Assembly: GCA_018713515.1 (NCBI GenBank) | Contig: DVOO01000011.1 | Location: forward strand, 62,001-126,000 | Source: Candidatus Scatomonas pullistercoris | GTDB lineage: Bacteria; Bacillota; Clostridia; Lachnospirales; Lachnospiraceae | Direction of reading: 5' to 3' | Length of the DNA: 64,000 nucleotides | Part shown: positions 1-9,719 of the stretch, piece after piece | How positions within the stretch are numbered: the first letter of the stretch is position 1 | Layout of the letters: every line of letters starts with the position of its first letter | Notes under the pieces: generated by a model | Told to the model about the DNA's origin: nothing | What the model saw: the letters and a program-made list of their open reading frames with translations, nothing else | Databases searched by the model: none | Program-made: the position numbers and the translations under genes

Positions 1-1
1 C

Positions 2-472
2 TGCGTTATGCGGGGGACTGCGCTCTCAGAGGGAATCGGTGAAATTCTGACGCCGCTTCCGCCCATGCCGGACTGCTATATTCTGGTGGGAAAACCGCCG
101 GTGAGCGTTTCCACCCGGTTTGTTTACGGAAAACTGAACGCCGCCGGACTGGAGCGCCATCCGGATGTGGACGGAATGGTGGAAGCCCTGCAGAAGGAAT
201 CTCTTCCGGGAATAACTTCCCGCATGGAGAATGTGCTGGAAACGGTGACGGTGCCGGCGTATCCGGTGATCCGGGAGATTAAGCGGCACATGAAAGAAAA
301 CGGAGCGGAAAACGCGCTGATGAGCGGGAGCGGCCCCACTGTATTCGGAATTTTTACGGACAGGGAGACGGCACGCGCAGCATGTCGGAAACTGAAGACA
401 AGCGGCCTGGCGCGCCAGGTGTTTCTGACCAGGCCTTTTGGAAACGGAGGTTACAGAAATGGCAAAAGATGA
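2..472 (+). CDS. ispE: 4-diphosphocytidyl-2-C-methyl-D-erythritol kinase, C-terminal part (truncated by window edge)
   Basis: GHMP-kinase C-terminal motifs (GTALSEGIGEILTPLP, SGSGPTVFGIF); frame open to window start. Confidence 0.85.
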   Translation, partial: CVMRGTALSEGIGEILTPLPPMPDCYILVGKPPVSVSTRFVYGKLNAAGLERHPDVDGMVEALQKESLPGITSRMENVLETVTVPAYPVIREIKRHMKENGAENALMSGSGPTVFGIFTDRETARAACRKLKTSGLARQVFLTRPFGNGGYRNGKR

Positions 473-1154
473 CTTGGCCAGTATTATGAAGGAATATCCA
501 TATATGCCCCTGCGGGATGTGGTTTTCCACACACTGCGGCGGGCCATCATGCAGGGAGATCTGAAGCCCGGCGAGCGGCTGATGGAAATTAAGCTGGCCA
601 ACAGGCTGGGAGTGAGCCGCACGCCGATCCGGGAGGCCATCCGGATGCTGGAGCTGGAGGGCCTGGTGACCATGGTTCCCAGAAAGGGGGCCCAGGTGGC
701 GGAGATTACGGAGAAGGATCTGAAGGATGTTCTGGAAGTGCGGATCGGGCTGGAGGAGCTGGCTGTGAAGTTTGTCTGTCAGCGGATCAACGATGAGCAG
801 CTGGAGGAGCTGCGCCGGGCCGCCGGAAGTTTTGAGGACGCGGTGAGAAGCGAGGATCTCACGCGGCTGGCGGAGGCGGATGTGGATTTCCACGATCTCA
901 TCTACAAGGCCACGGGCAATGAGAGACTGGTGCAGCTTCTCAACAATATCCGGGAACAGATGTACCGCTACCGGGTGGAATATCTGAAGGATGAGGAGAT
1001 CCGCAGCTCTCTGATTCAGGAGCATAATCAGCTGTGGCAGGCGCTGAAGGACAGGGACGAGAAAAAAGCAGCCAGGATCACCCAGGAGCATATCGAGCGG
1101 CAGCAGGAATACATCCTGGACAATATTATGGGTTCCGAGAAAAAAAGTGAATAA
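459..1154 (+). CDS. GntR family transcriptional regulator (FCD-type effector domain)
   Basis: wHTH 'LRRAIMQGDLKPGERLMEIKLANRLGVSRTPIREAIRMLELEGLV' plus FCD-like C-terminus; internal start at MAKDDLAS favoured. Confidence 0.9.
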   Translation: MAKDDLASIMKEYPYMPLRDVVFHTLRRAIMQGDLKPGERLMEIKLANRLGVSRTPIREAIRMLELEGLVTMVPRKGAQVAEITEKDLKDVLEVRIGLEELAVKFVCQRINDEQLEELRRAAGSFEDAVRSEDLTRLAEADVDFHDLIYKATGNERLVQLLNNIREQMYRYRVEYLKDEEIRSSLIQEHNQLWQALKDRDEKKAARITQEHIERQQEYILDNIMGSEKKSE

Positions 1155-1176
1155 GAACGGAAAAAATGAACAAGCT

Positions 1177-1206
1177 AAAAGAGACGTCTCCGGATGTCTC
1201 TTTTTT
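1177..1206 (+). terminator. Intrinsic terminator after gntR
   Basis: AAAAGAGAC-gtctccggat-GTCTCTTTTTT hairpin with U-tract. Confidence 0.8.
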
Positions 1207-1247
1207 GTATGTACTTATTTTTGGAGAAAGGCAGTGAGTGCGCATAT

Positions 1248-2744
1248 ATGAAAGTTTCGGAAAGACTTCAGGAAAATGAACAGTATCTCCGGGAAAGATG
1301 CAGAAACTGCGATGATATTATTTTCCGTTCCATGAAGCTGGGAAACGAAGGCCGGATCGGCTGTTTTCTGGTTTATATTGAGGTGGCGGCCGGAAATGAG
1401 CTGATGGAGACTTCACTGATCGGACGTTTTCTGGACCGGCTGTATGATATGCCGGACGGGGATATCCGGGAATTTGTAGCGGAGAACGGGGCGGGACTTT
1501 CGGGCACCGGCACCTTTATGACGCTGGAGGAGGCGGAGGCCTCCCTGCTGTCCGGAAATGCCGTGTTTTTTCTGGATGGCTATGACCGGGCCGTCAAGAT
1601 AGCCAGTAAAGGCTATCCCGGTATGGGCGTTCTGAAGGCAGAATCAGAAAAAACCCTCAGAGGATCCAAGGAAGGATTTTCCGAATCTGTAAAAGTGAAT
1701 ACAGCCCTGATCCGCAAACGGGTCCGGAGCACCGGTCTGAAGGTGGAGGAAATTACGCTGGGAGTCCGTTCTGAGACGGTGGCGGCTCTGGTCTATATGG
1801 AAGAGCTGATTTATCCGGAGCTGCTCCGGGATATTAAGAGACGCCTGGAAGCCTGGGAGATTGACGGGGTGCTGGATACGGGAATGCTGGAGCAGCTGGC
1901 CGAGGAGCACTGGCTGTCCCCTTTTCCGCAGTTTGAGAGCACAGAGCGCCCGGACCGGGCCGCCATGGAAGCGCTCAACGGACGGATTATCCTGCTGTGC
2001 GACAATTCTCCCATGGCAGTCATGCTCCCCACCACCTTCAACAGCTTTCTGAAATCCACAGAAGACCGTTACAACCGGTTTGAAATGGTATGCTTTCAGA
2101 GACTGATCCGCTATGGGGCCGTGCTGGCTACGCTGTTGTTTTCGGGGCTGTATCTGGCGGTGATCAATTTTCATACCCAGACTCTGCCCACAAATCTGAT
2201 CCTTTCCTTTGCCGAAGCAAGAAAAGGTGTTCCCTTTCCGAGCATGGTGGAAATCCTGCTGATGGAGCTGGCCTTTGAACTGATCCGGGAGGCGGGTGTG
2301 CGGATGCCGGGGCCTCTGGGCGGCACCATAGGCATCGTGGGAGGACTGATCATCGGGGACGCGGCTGTCAGCGCCAACCTGGTCAGTCCCATGACGGTAG
2401 TGGTGGTGGCCGTCAGCGCCCTAAGTTCCCTGGCTATTCCCAATGAAGAATTTTCAACGGCCTTCCGCCTGCTGAAGTATGGATTTATTCTGCTGGGCGG
2501 CCTCGCCGGATGCTTTGGCCTGGTGCTGGGGATTTTTCTGCTGGCCGGCCATCTGTCCGGACTTGAAAGTTTCCGGATTCCTTATCTGATGCCCTTTGTG
2601 GGGAAGGGGCTGGAGGGTTTCCACGATGAAAAAGACAATCTTCTCCGGGGGCCCTTTCATCTGCTGAAGAGCCGTCCTGTCTATGCCAGGAGAGATCAGA
2701 GAATCCGCATGAAGAAGAAGGAGGCGCATGATGTTCGCAGATAA
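1248..2744 (+). CDS. GerA-family spore germination protein (A subunit)
   Basis: GerA-like soluble N-domain and TM C-domain (PFPSMVEILLMELAFELIREAGVRMPGPLGGTIGIVGGLIIGDAAV). Confidence 0.93.
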   Translation: MKVSERLQENEQYLRERCRNCDDIIFRSMKLGNEGRIGCFLVYIEVAAGNELMETSLIGRFLDRLYDMPDGDIREFVAENGAGLSGTGTFMTLEEAEASLLSGNAVFFLDGYDRAVKIASKGYPGMGVLKAESEKTLRGSKEGFSESVKVNTALIRKRVRSTGLKVEEITLGVRSETVAALVYMEELIYPELLRDIKRRLEAWEIDGVLDTGMLEQLAEEHWLSPFPQFESTERPDRAAMEALNGRIILLCDNSPMAVMLPTTFNSFLKSTEDRYNRFEMVCFQRLIRYGAVLATLLFSGLYLAVINFHTQTLPTNLILSFAEARKGVPFPSMVEILLMELAFELIREAGVRMPGPLGGTIGIVGGLIIGDAAVSANLVSPMTVVVVAVSALSSLAIPNEEFSTAFRLLKYGFILLGGLAGCFGLVLGIFLLAGHLSGLESFRIPYLMPFVGKGLEGFHDEKDNLLRGPFHLLKSRPVYARRDQRIRMKKKEAHDVRR

Positions 2745-3819
2745 TGACCGGATTTCCCTGAGACAGATGAAACGCCAGATGGTCATCAGCTTTCTGGGGG
2801 TTCTTCTTCTGTTTCAGAGCGGAGATACCGCGGCCGGAGGGATCCATGCCATTCTGGGTCTGATCCTGGGAACGCTGCTTCTTCTGGTCTACCTGTTTCT
2901 TTTGGTACGGACTGCGGATGTATATGGAAATCTGGAAGAATATCTGGGTGCCGCGGGAAAATGGGCGGTGACGGCTGTCTACCTTTCCTTCCTGATTCTT
3001 GGCGGCAGCGTGCTTCTGGAAAAGACGGTCCGTGTAATTCAGAGCTGTCTTCTGGCATCCCTGCCCCAGCCGGTGATCGGCGGCATGTTTCTGGCGGCGG
3101 CCTTTCTGGGCATGGGACAGAATATCCAGAGAAGAGGGCGGCTGGCGGAATTGTGTTATCCCTGGATTCTGGGATTTTTCGCGGTTCTGCTCCTCCTGGC
3201 GGCACTGCATATCCGGAATCCCGGCCTGGAGAACATGGGTACGGTCCAGCTTGGCCGAATAAGCGGAGAAACGGTAAAGGTTCTGACAGCCGGAACGGCG
3301 CTCTGTCTTCTTCCCTTTTCACTGGTACGGGTGCGGCCCCAGAAGAAGAATTTTGCGGTCCTGCGCCGGGGTGTCTGGATTCTGCTGCTGTTTACGCTGG
3401 GGGCGGCGGGAATCCTGATCGGCGTATATGGATGGGAAGGTGTTCGAAAGCTGGAATACCCGATTCTGAATCTGATGACCGGAACCGGTATTCCGGGCGG
3501 ATTTCTCGGACGGTTTGACATAATCTGGCTGGCCGTTCTCCTGTTTGCACTGCTGTTTTCCATGGGAAGCCTTCTGTTTTACGGAGGCCGTATCTGCGGC
3601 AGGGAGGCGGCGGCAAACTGCCGGGTACGGCTGATTCTGGCAGCCGCCATCTGGCTGGGAAGTTTCCTTAAATGGGACGAAGCGGCGCTTTCGGATTTTT
3701 ATTTCCGGCTGCTCCGGGATATTTACCTTCCGGTACTTCTGGTGATTGCGCTGCTGACGGTCTGGGCGAAAAGGAGGTTTCAGAATGAGAACAGGGAGCG
3801 GGAGAAAAAAGAAGAGTAA
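2728..3819 (+). CDS. GerB-family spore germination permease
   Basis: Multi-TM protein directly after the gerA-like gene, overlapping it; APC-like GerB topology. Confidence 0.85.
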   Translation: MMFADNDRISLRQMKRQMVISFLGVLLLFQSGDTAAGGIHAILGLILGTLLLLVYLFLLVRTADVYGNLEEYLGAAGKWAVTAVYLSFLILGGSVLLEKTVRVIQSCLLASLPQPVIGGMFLAAAFLGMGQNIQRRGRLAELCYPWILGFFAVLLLLAALHIRNPGLENMGTVQLGRISGETVKVLTAGTALCLLPFSLVRVRPQKKNFAVLRRGVWILLLFTLGAAGILIGVYGWEGVRKLEYPILNLMTGTGIPGGFLGRFDIIWLAVLLFALLFSMGSLLFYGGRICGREAAANCRVRLILAAAIWLGSFLKWDEAALSDFYFRLLRDIYLPVLLVIALLTVWAKRRFQNENREREKKEE

Positions 3820-4438
3820 AAAATATGTTCTGTGCCTTCTGGGAAGCCTGGTGCTGCTGGCCGGCTGCGGAGGAACAGAGCCGGAGAAGCGGGCATACCC
3901 GCTGGCGGTCTCTGTGGATCTGGAGGAGGGACAGTATGTGGTGGCGTATGCGATGGCAAATCTTCCGCTGATGACCGGCCAGAACAAGGATCAGGAAGAA
4001 GGCGGAGAGGAGCAGAATACGGGAAGCGTCTTCCGGGGCAATTCCTTTGGGGAGATCCGCCAGAAATATGAGGCCAGCCAGGAGTATATGCTGGATCTGG
4101 GTCACGTAAAGGCGCTGATTCTGGGGGAAACCCTGTTGGCGGATCCGGGCCGTCGGGAAGAGCTGATGGAGGAAATCGGAAAAAGTATGGTGCTGGGAAA
4201 AAACCTGTATCTGTTCCGTACGGCATCTACGGAGGAGGTGATGGAGCAGAACGGGAAGGAAAAGGATTCCATCGGGGAATTTCTGGCAGGTTTTTATGAG
4301 AACCGGACCGCAGAAGAGCGCAGGCCGGTGACCCTGGAAGATTTTTTCTATACCTGGGCCAACACGGAAGAAATCCGGGAACTTCCGGAGCTGCTCTGCG
4401 CGGAAGGCCAAATATATTTGACCGGGCTGTCTGAATAA
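3785..4438 (+). CDS. Short Ger(x)C-like germination lipoprotein
   Basis: Lipobox LLAGCGG; N-terminal Ger(x)C-like features (DLGHVKALILGETLL); overlaps the gerB-like gene; only 217 aa. Confidence 0.75.
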   Translation: MRTGSGRKKKSKKYVLCLLGSLVLLAGCGGTEPEKRAYPLAVSVDLEEGQYVVAYAMANLPLMTGQNKDQEEGGEEQNTGSVFRGNSFGEIRQKYEASQEYMLDLGHVKALILGETLLADPGRREELMEEIGKSMVLGKNLYLFRTASTEEVMEQNGKEKDSIGEFLAGFYENRTAEERRPVTLEDFFYTWANTEEIRELPELLCAEGQIYLTGLSE

Positions 4439-4489
4439 AAGCAGTGATTTCCGGCAAAACTCTGAAAAAGCAGACAGAGGAGGCAGAGC

Positions 4490-5167
4490 ATGCTTTGGAA
4501 AAAAAGAAAAAAACGGACGGGAGAGGCGGCAAGAAGAGCCGCAGCGGTTTTGGGGAAGGGCCAGTTCTGGCTGAAAAATATGGCCGTTATGGCGGCTGTG
4601 ACCGTCTGCGGAGCCGCGGCTCTGCGGGCCCACAGATCCTGGATGGAAGAGAAGGCGGCCCAGCAGGAGCTGGCCGCATCGGTCATTCGTTTCCATGTGC
4701 TGGCCGACAGTGACCGGCAGAGAGATCAGCAGGTGAAACTGGAGGTGAGGGATGCCCTTCTGGAACGGATGGAAAAACTGCTGGAAGGCGCGGAGAGTCT
4801 GGAAACTGCCCGGAAGCGGCTGGGAGACAATCTGGAGACGCTTCGGGAGGAGGCGGAGACAGTGGTCCGGGAGGCCGGGAGCAGCGTGCCGGTGAACGTA
4901 GAGCTGACCCGGGAGGATTTCCCGGTGAGGACTTACAGCAGATACCGGTTCCCGGCCGGAGAGTACGAAACGCTGCAGGTAACCCTGGGGAGCGGGGAGG
5001 GACATAACTGGTGGTGCCTGATTTTCCCGTCTCTCTGTTTTCGGGATTCTCTGCATCCGGTTCTATCTGAGGATGGAGAGCGTAAACTGAAATATGTTCT
5101 CAGCGATGAGACGTATGACCGCATTTTGCAAAAAGAGAAGGTTTCCATAGGATTTCTCTGGTTTTAG
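4490..5167 (+). CDS. spoIIR: Stage II sporulation protein R
   Basis: SpoIIR signatures RFHVLADSD...DQQVKLEVRDALLE and GHNWWCLIFPSLCF. Confidence 0.93.
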   Translation: MLWKKRKKRTGEAARRAAAVLGKGQFWLKNMAVMAAVTVCGAAALRAHRSWMEEKAAQQELAASVIRFHVLADSDRQRDQQVKLEVRDALLERMEKLLEGAESLETARKRLGDNLETLREEAETVVREAGSSVPVNVELTREDFPVRTYSRYRFPAGEYETLQVTLGSGEGHNWWCLIFPSLCFRDSLHPVLSEDGERKLKYVLSDETYDRILQKEKVSIGFLWF

Positions 5168-5211
5168 GATCAAAAGTGTGGTAAGCTATTAGCATCTGCG
5201 AGGAGGCAAGT

Positions 5212-6027
5212 ATGAGCTTAGATAGAAATGCACCCATTGGGGTGTTTGATTCAGGTGTGGGCGGGCTTACGGTGGTGAGAGAGATCATGCGGAACCTGCC
5301 GGGCGAGAGAATCGTATATTTTGGCGATACAGCGCGGGTGCCCTACGGAAGCAAGTCAAAAGCCACAGTGCTCCGCTATTCCCGCCAGATTGTGCGCTTT
5401 TTAAAGACACAGGAAGTAAAGGCAATTGTAGTGGCCTGCAATACGGCCAGCGCCCTGGCGCTGGATACCATAGAGACAGAGGTAGAGCTGCCGATTCTGG
5501 GCGTGGTGAAGCCCGGTGCCAGCGTGGCGGTGCATACCACCCGGAATAAGCGGGTGGGTGTGATTGCCACGGAAAGTACGATACATAGTCATCTGTACCG
5601 GACGCTGATCCAGGCAGAAGATCCGGAGATTACCGTGCTGGGGAAAGCCTGCCCGCTGTTCGTGCCGCTGGTGGAGGAGGGATGGACGAAGGATCCCATA
5701 ACCCGGGAGGTGGCCCGCCGGTATCTGCGGGAGCTGCTGGAGAAGGATATCGACACGCTGATTATGGGATGTACCCATTATCCGCTGCTGCGGTCCCTGC
5801 TGCGGGATATTGTAGGGGAGCAGGTAACCCTGGTGAATCCGGCCTATGAGACAGCGCAGGTGCTGAAGCGGATGCTTTCGGACACGGGACTTGAGAATCC
5901 GGGAGGATCCGGAGAAAAATACCGCTTTTATACCAGCGACGCTGCGGAGAATTTCGATGCGTTTGCACGCTCGATTCTGCCGGGCCGGGTACCGGCGGCA
6001 GAGCAGATACCAATTGAAGAATACTGA
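5212..6027 (+). CDS. murI: Glutamate racemase
   Basis: IGVFDSGVGGLTVVREI, VACNTASA, MGCTHYPLL. Confidence 0.97.
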   Translation: MSLDRNAPIGVFDSGVGGLTVVREIMRNLPGERIVYFGDTARVPYGSKSKATVLRYSRQIVRFLKTQEVKAIVVACNTASALALDTIETEVELPILGVVKPGASVAVHTTRNKRVGVIATESTIHSHLYRTLIQAEDPEITVLGKACPLFVPLVEEGWTKDPITREVARRYLRELLEKDIDTLIMGCTHYPLLRSLLRDIVGEQVTLVNPAYETAQVLKRMLSDTGLENPGGSGEKYRFYTSDAAENFDAFARSILPGRVPAAEQIPIEEY

Positions 6028-6041
6028 TGAGGACCGGTGAG

Positions 6042-6494
6042 ATGGAAAAAAATGTGATTATAACCATCCGGGGGCTCCAGTTCGTGCAGAACGATGAAGA
6101 GGTGGAGCCGGTGGAGGTAGTGACACCCGGAGAATATTATAAGAAGAACGGACAGCATTATCTGCTGTTTGAAGAAAGCGTGGAAGGTTTCGGAGAAACC
6201 ACCCACAACCTGATGAAATTCCGGAAGGACCATCTGGAGGTACGGAAGAAGGGCCTTGTGAATGTGCACATGGTGTTTGAAGAAAATAAGAAGACCCTTT
6301 CTTATTATCAGACGCCGTACGGGATTATGAATATGGGGATAGCGGCCACCAGGATCCAGATGGACGAGCAGAAGGACAACATCGATGTCAGAGTGGACTA
6401 TGCTTTGAATCTGAACGAAAATTATGTGGCGGACTGCACCATTTATATGAATGTAAAATCCAGGGATTCCGGGAATTTCAGCCTGGAATCCTGA
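6042..6494 (+). CDS. DUF1934-like beta-barrel protein
   Basis: MEKNVIITIRGLQ... and calycin-like pattern ending DCTIYMNVKSRD; follows murI directly. Confidence 0.75.
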   Translation: MEKNVIITIRGLQFVQNDEEVEPVEVVTPGEYYKKNGQHYLLFEESVEGFGETTHNLMKFRKDHLEVRKKGLVNVHMVFEENKKTLSYYQTPYGIMNMGIAATRIQMDEQKDNIDVRVDYALNLNENYVADCTIYMNVKSRDSGNFSLES

Positions 6495-6510
6495 AAGATC
6501 CGGGCAGAAA

Positions 6511-6555
6511 GAGAGACGCCGGACCGGATTGCCCGGCCGGCGTCTCTCGATTTTT
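6511..6555. terminator. Terminator between convergent genes
   Basis: GAGAGACGCCGG...CCGGCGTCTCTC 12-bp stem followed by gattttt. Confidence 0.8.
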
Positions 6556-7012
6556 ACAGCTCTCCGCGTCCCTTCCGCAGAAGGCGGTTGAAAGCGCTCT
6601 CTTTTTTCTTTTTCTTTTTCGGAGGAACCTCCAGGGGTCCCCGGATCCCCTTGGCGCCTACAATGTACAGTCCGCTGACCGTGGCCTTAATCTCCTTCTT
6701 GACGGGGAGGATTTCGAAGACCTTCGGATCGGCGATGAAGGTCATGATTTTCGGTCCGACCTTTGCCTTGACGATGGGGAGCTTTGATCTGCGCATAAGC
6801 TTGGGAGTCTGGTCAATAACCATCTGGGGCAGACCTGATTCCTTGACCCGGAGTTTCTTTTTATCAATGACCAGCATGGATAGGACCTGCTTGGACGCTT
6901 CTATCTGCTCTTCCTGCTCAGCCTGCCTTTTCTTGGCTTTCTTGCCAAGAACAACCAGCACAATGATTACCGCTACAATAACGGCAAGAATAATGAGCCA
7001 AATCCACCACAT
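6554..7012 (-). CDS. Membrane-anchored basic protein of unknown function
   Basis: Single N-terminal TM (MWWIWLIILAVIVAVIIVLVVLGKKAKKR) followed by a soluble Lys-rich domain; poly-Lys near C-terminus. Confidence 0.7.
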   Translation of the reverse strand: MWWIWLIILAVIVAVIIVLVVLGKKAKKRQAEQEEQIEASKQVLSMLVIDKKKLRVKESGLPQMVIDQTPKLMRRSKLPIVKAKVGPKIMTFIADPKVFEILPVKKEIKATVSGLYIVGAKGIRGPLEVPPKKKKKKESAFNRLLRKGRGEL

Positions 7013-7227
7013 GTTACAACCTCCTATGTGTTTTCCTTCCATATTCTATCACCTCCTGCTGCAAAAGGCAAACAGAAAATCGTAAATTCCAGGATGACAG
7101 GATGCAGAAAGATGCGCGGAGGGGAAGCGGCGGGACAGTATTGCTTCCCGGCGGGCCGGCGTGGTATAATAATCGAATGTGAAACAGACGCATGCATAAA
7201 CGCGAATGAGAATAGAGAGGAAACAGT

Positions 7228-8397
7228 ATGTCGGAAAAGAAGCTTTCAGAGGCGGAGCGGAGAAGACGGCAGAAGGCCCGCAAAGAGAGAGAACGCAGGC
7301 GGCGGGAAATGCTCCGGCGCAGACGGAGAAAAGTCCTGCTGCTGCGCGCCGCGCTGGTGCTGGCCTGTGTGCTGGCGGCGGTTCTGATTGCCGTGGGAAT
7401 TGCGGATGCCCGCCGGAAAGAGGGGGATTCCGCCCAGACCTCCGGACAAACCCAGGGACAGACACAAGGCGCTGCCTCGCAGGTGCGCCATTTGTCCTTT
7501 CCCACCCTGCTGGCTGATGCGGACCGGGCGCCGGAAGGGACGAATCCCCTGACTGTGGAGGAGTTCAACCGGATTTTGGAGGACCTGTATCAGCGCGGCT
7601 ACATTCTGGTGGATATTCATGATCTGGCCGGGGAGAACGAGGAGGGGAATCTGGTGATGCAGAATCTGGAGCTGCCGGAGGGAAAGATCCCTTTTGTACT
7701 GTCCCAGAGGGATGTCAGCTATTCCTTTGACAAGGCGGACTCCGGCTACGCCTCCCGGCTGATCCTGGACAGTGAGGGAAAGCTTACGAACGAGTATGTG
7801 CAGGCGGACGGCACAACGGTGACAGGGGATTACGATGTGGTGACCTGTCTGGAAACCTTTATCGCCGCGCATCCGGACTTTTCCTGGAACGGGGCCCGGG
7901 GAATCCTGGGTCTGACCGGCTATAACGGTATCCTGGGCTACCGCACCAGTCCGGAGCTGGCCCTTGACGCGGCGGAGGGCAATACGTACGCGGACGCCTA
8001 CGGAACCTTTGATACGGCCGAAGAAACGGAAGCCTGCAAAACAGTAGTTCAGGCCCTGAAGGATGCGGGCTGGAGTTTTGCCAGCTACGGCTATAATTAT
8101 GTAAGCTATGGAAGCGAGCTGTCCATGGTGCAGGCGGATGCGGAGCAGTGGGAGGCCAATGTGGAATCCATTGTGGGTGAAACAGATATACTGATTTTTC
8201 CGTGGCAGACGGATCTGGGAAGCTGGAGCAGCTATGGTACGGAAAATGAAAAGTATACGTATCTCAGAGGACTGGGATTCCGCTATTTCTGTGTGGAAAA
8301 TCAGAATCCGTATTTCGTGCAGGTGGGAGAAGACTATGTCCACCAGGGCATCCATGAGATAGACAGTTATCAGGAATATACAGAGCTGATGGATTGA
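7228..8397 (+). CDS. Membrane-anchored polysaccharide-deacetylase-like protein, probably with degenerate metal site
   Basis: Basic N-tail plus TM anchor; LTVEEFNRILEDLYQRGYILVDIHDLAG and LPEGKIPFVLS patterns; expected HxxxH motif appears as YGYNY. Confidence 0.65.
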   Translation: MSEKKLSEAERRRRQKARKERERRRREMLRRRRRKVLLLRAALVLACVLAAVLIAVGIADARRKEGDSAQTSGQTQGQTQGAASQVRHLSFPTLLADADRAPEGTNPLTVEEFNRILEDLYQRGYILVDIHDLAGENEEGNLVMQNLELPEGKIPFVLSQRDVSYSFDKADSGYASRLILDSEGKLTNEYVQADGTTVTGDYDVVTCLETFIAAHPDFSWNGARGILGLTGYNGILGYRTSPELALDAAEGNTYADAYGTFDTAEETEACKTVVQALKDAGWSFASYGYNYVSYGSELSMVQADAEQWEANVESIVGETDILIFPWQTDLGSWSSYGTENEKYTYLRGLGFRYFCVENQNPYFVQVGEDYVHQGIHEIDSYQEYTELMD

Positions 8398-8494
8398 AAA
8401 TGCCCCTTTTCTTTTTGAAAAGATTGTGCTATGATATATAAGGTTCTAAATTTCAGCCTGTGCCGGTGAAACGGACGGGCGGGGAGAAGGAGAC

Positions 8495-9658
8495 ATGAAC
8501 AGAAAGAGACTGGCAGCGTTCCTCTGTCTGGCAGCGGCGGTTCTTCTGACCGGCTGCAGCGGAAGCAGTCCTTCGGCGGCAGAGAACGGAAGTAATACTG
8601 TTTCCGAGTCCGGATCACAGAACGAAGATGTCTCTTCCGATCTTTCCACATCGGAGGATTCTGCAGATGAGGCACTGCTTTCGCTGCCTCTGGCAGAGGA
8701 CGGATATGACCTGAATGATTGTATCGTGCTCGGCGAATACCGGGGTCTGAAGCTGGAGCGGGCTTCTGTGGAAGTAACGGATGAAGAGGTGGACAGTTAT
8801 ATTGCGAGTACCATGAGTCTGGAAGAAGTGACGGATCCGGAGGCCCAGGCCCTGGAAGGGGATACAGTCAATATTGCCTTTGAGGGAAGCATAGACGGAG
8901 AGACATTTGAGGGAGGAAGCAGCGACAGCTACGATGTGTCCCTCGGCTCCGGACGGATGATTGAAGGCTTTGAGGATGGTATTGTGGGCATGAAGGCCGG
9001 AGAGACCAGAGAACTGGATCTTGTGTTTCCGGAGGACTATCAGGAGGAGAGCCTGCAGGGGCAGCCTGTGGTTTTCTCTGTTACGCTGAATTCTATCCGC
9101 AGGGCTCCCGAGCTGACGGATGCCTGGGTAAAGGAGAATACGGGAGGGGAATTTGATACGGCGGATACGTATCGTGCCTCTGTCCGGGAGCAGCTCCTGC
9201 AGTACCAGGAGAGCAATGCGGAATATACTATGCAGCAGGATGCCTGGAATCAGATTCAGGAAACTTCAGAATTCCTGAAGCTTCCCAGAGCCTACGTGGA
9301 AGCTGCCGCAGAGCAGTACGACACGGATGCGGAGAATGCGGCTGCTGCCTACGGCATGGAGCTTTCCGATTACCTGGAGGCTCTGGATATGACGGAAGAG
9401 TCGTATCAGGAGCAGAGAGAATGGTACGGCAGATCAGCGGCCCAGAGCCGGCTGATGCTGGAGGCACTGGCCCGCGCGGAGGAGATTACCGAGGACAGCG
9501 AAGAATACCGTGCGGAGGTTGCCGGTCTGACAGAGACCTACGGTATGGATGAGGAAGCACTGGTATCCGCCTACGGAGAGGATGCGGTGCGTGAGTATGC
9601 TCTGATGCAGGCCGTGCTGGATCGGATTCTGGATCTGGCGGTAATTACAGAAGCATAA
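8495..9658 (+). CDS. Lipoprotein with trigger-factor-like/FKBP peptidyl-prolyl isomerase domain
   Basis: Lipobox LLTGCSG; GDTVNIAFEGSIDGETFEGGSSDSYDVSLGSGRMIEGFEDGIVGMKAGETRELDLVFPEDY is FKBP/trigger-factor-like. Confidence 0.88.
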   Translation: MNRKRLAAFLCLAAAVLLTGCSGSSPSAAENGSNTVSESGSQNEDVSSDLSTSEDSADEALLSLPLAEDGYDLNDCIVLGEYRGLKLERASVEVTDEEVDSYIASTMSLEEVTDPEAQALEGDTVNIAFEGSIDGETFEGGSSDSYDVSLGSGRMIEGFEDGIVGMKAGETRELDLVFPEDYQEESLQGQPVVFSVTLNSIRRAPELTDAWVKENTGGEFDTADTYRASVREQLLQYQESNAEYTMQQDAWNQIQETSEFLKLPRAYVEAAAEQYDTDAENAAAAYGMELSDYLEALDMTEESYQEQREWYGRSAAQSRLMLEALARAEEITEDSEEYRAEVAGLTETYGMDEEALVSAYGEDAVREYALMQAVLDRILDLAVITEA

Positions 9659-9719
9659 AGGAGACAGACAGACCTGCGGGGCCCGGGAAGGGGCCTGCAG
9701 GCTGCAGATAAAAGAATAT

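Noticed and set aside
4444-4713. Frame-shifted remainder of the gerC-like gene (MISGKTLKKQTEEAEHALEKKKKT...)
   Set aside because: After the first few residues it is low complexity and overlaps spoIIR; not convincing as a Ger(x)C C-domain.
3668-5056. 462-aa minus-strand ORF opposite gerC-like/spoIIR
   Set aside because: Antisense to well-supported coding genes, no domain-like composition.
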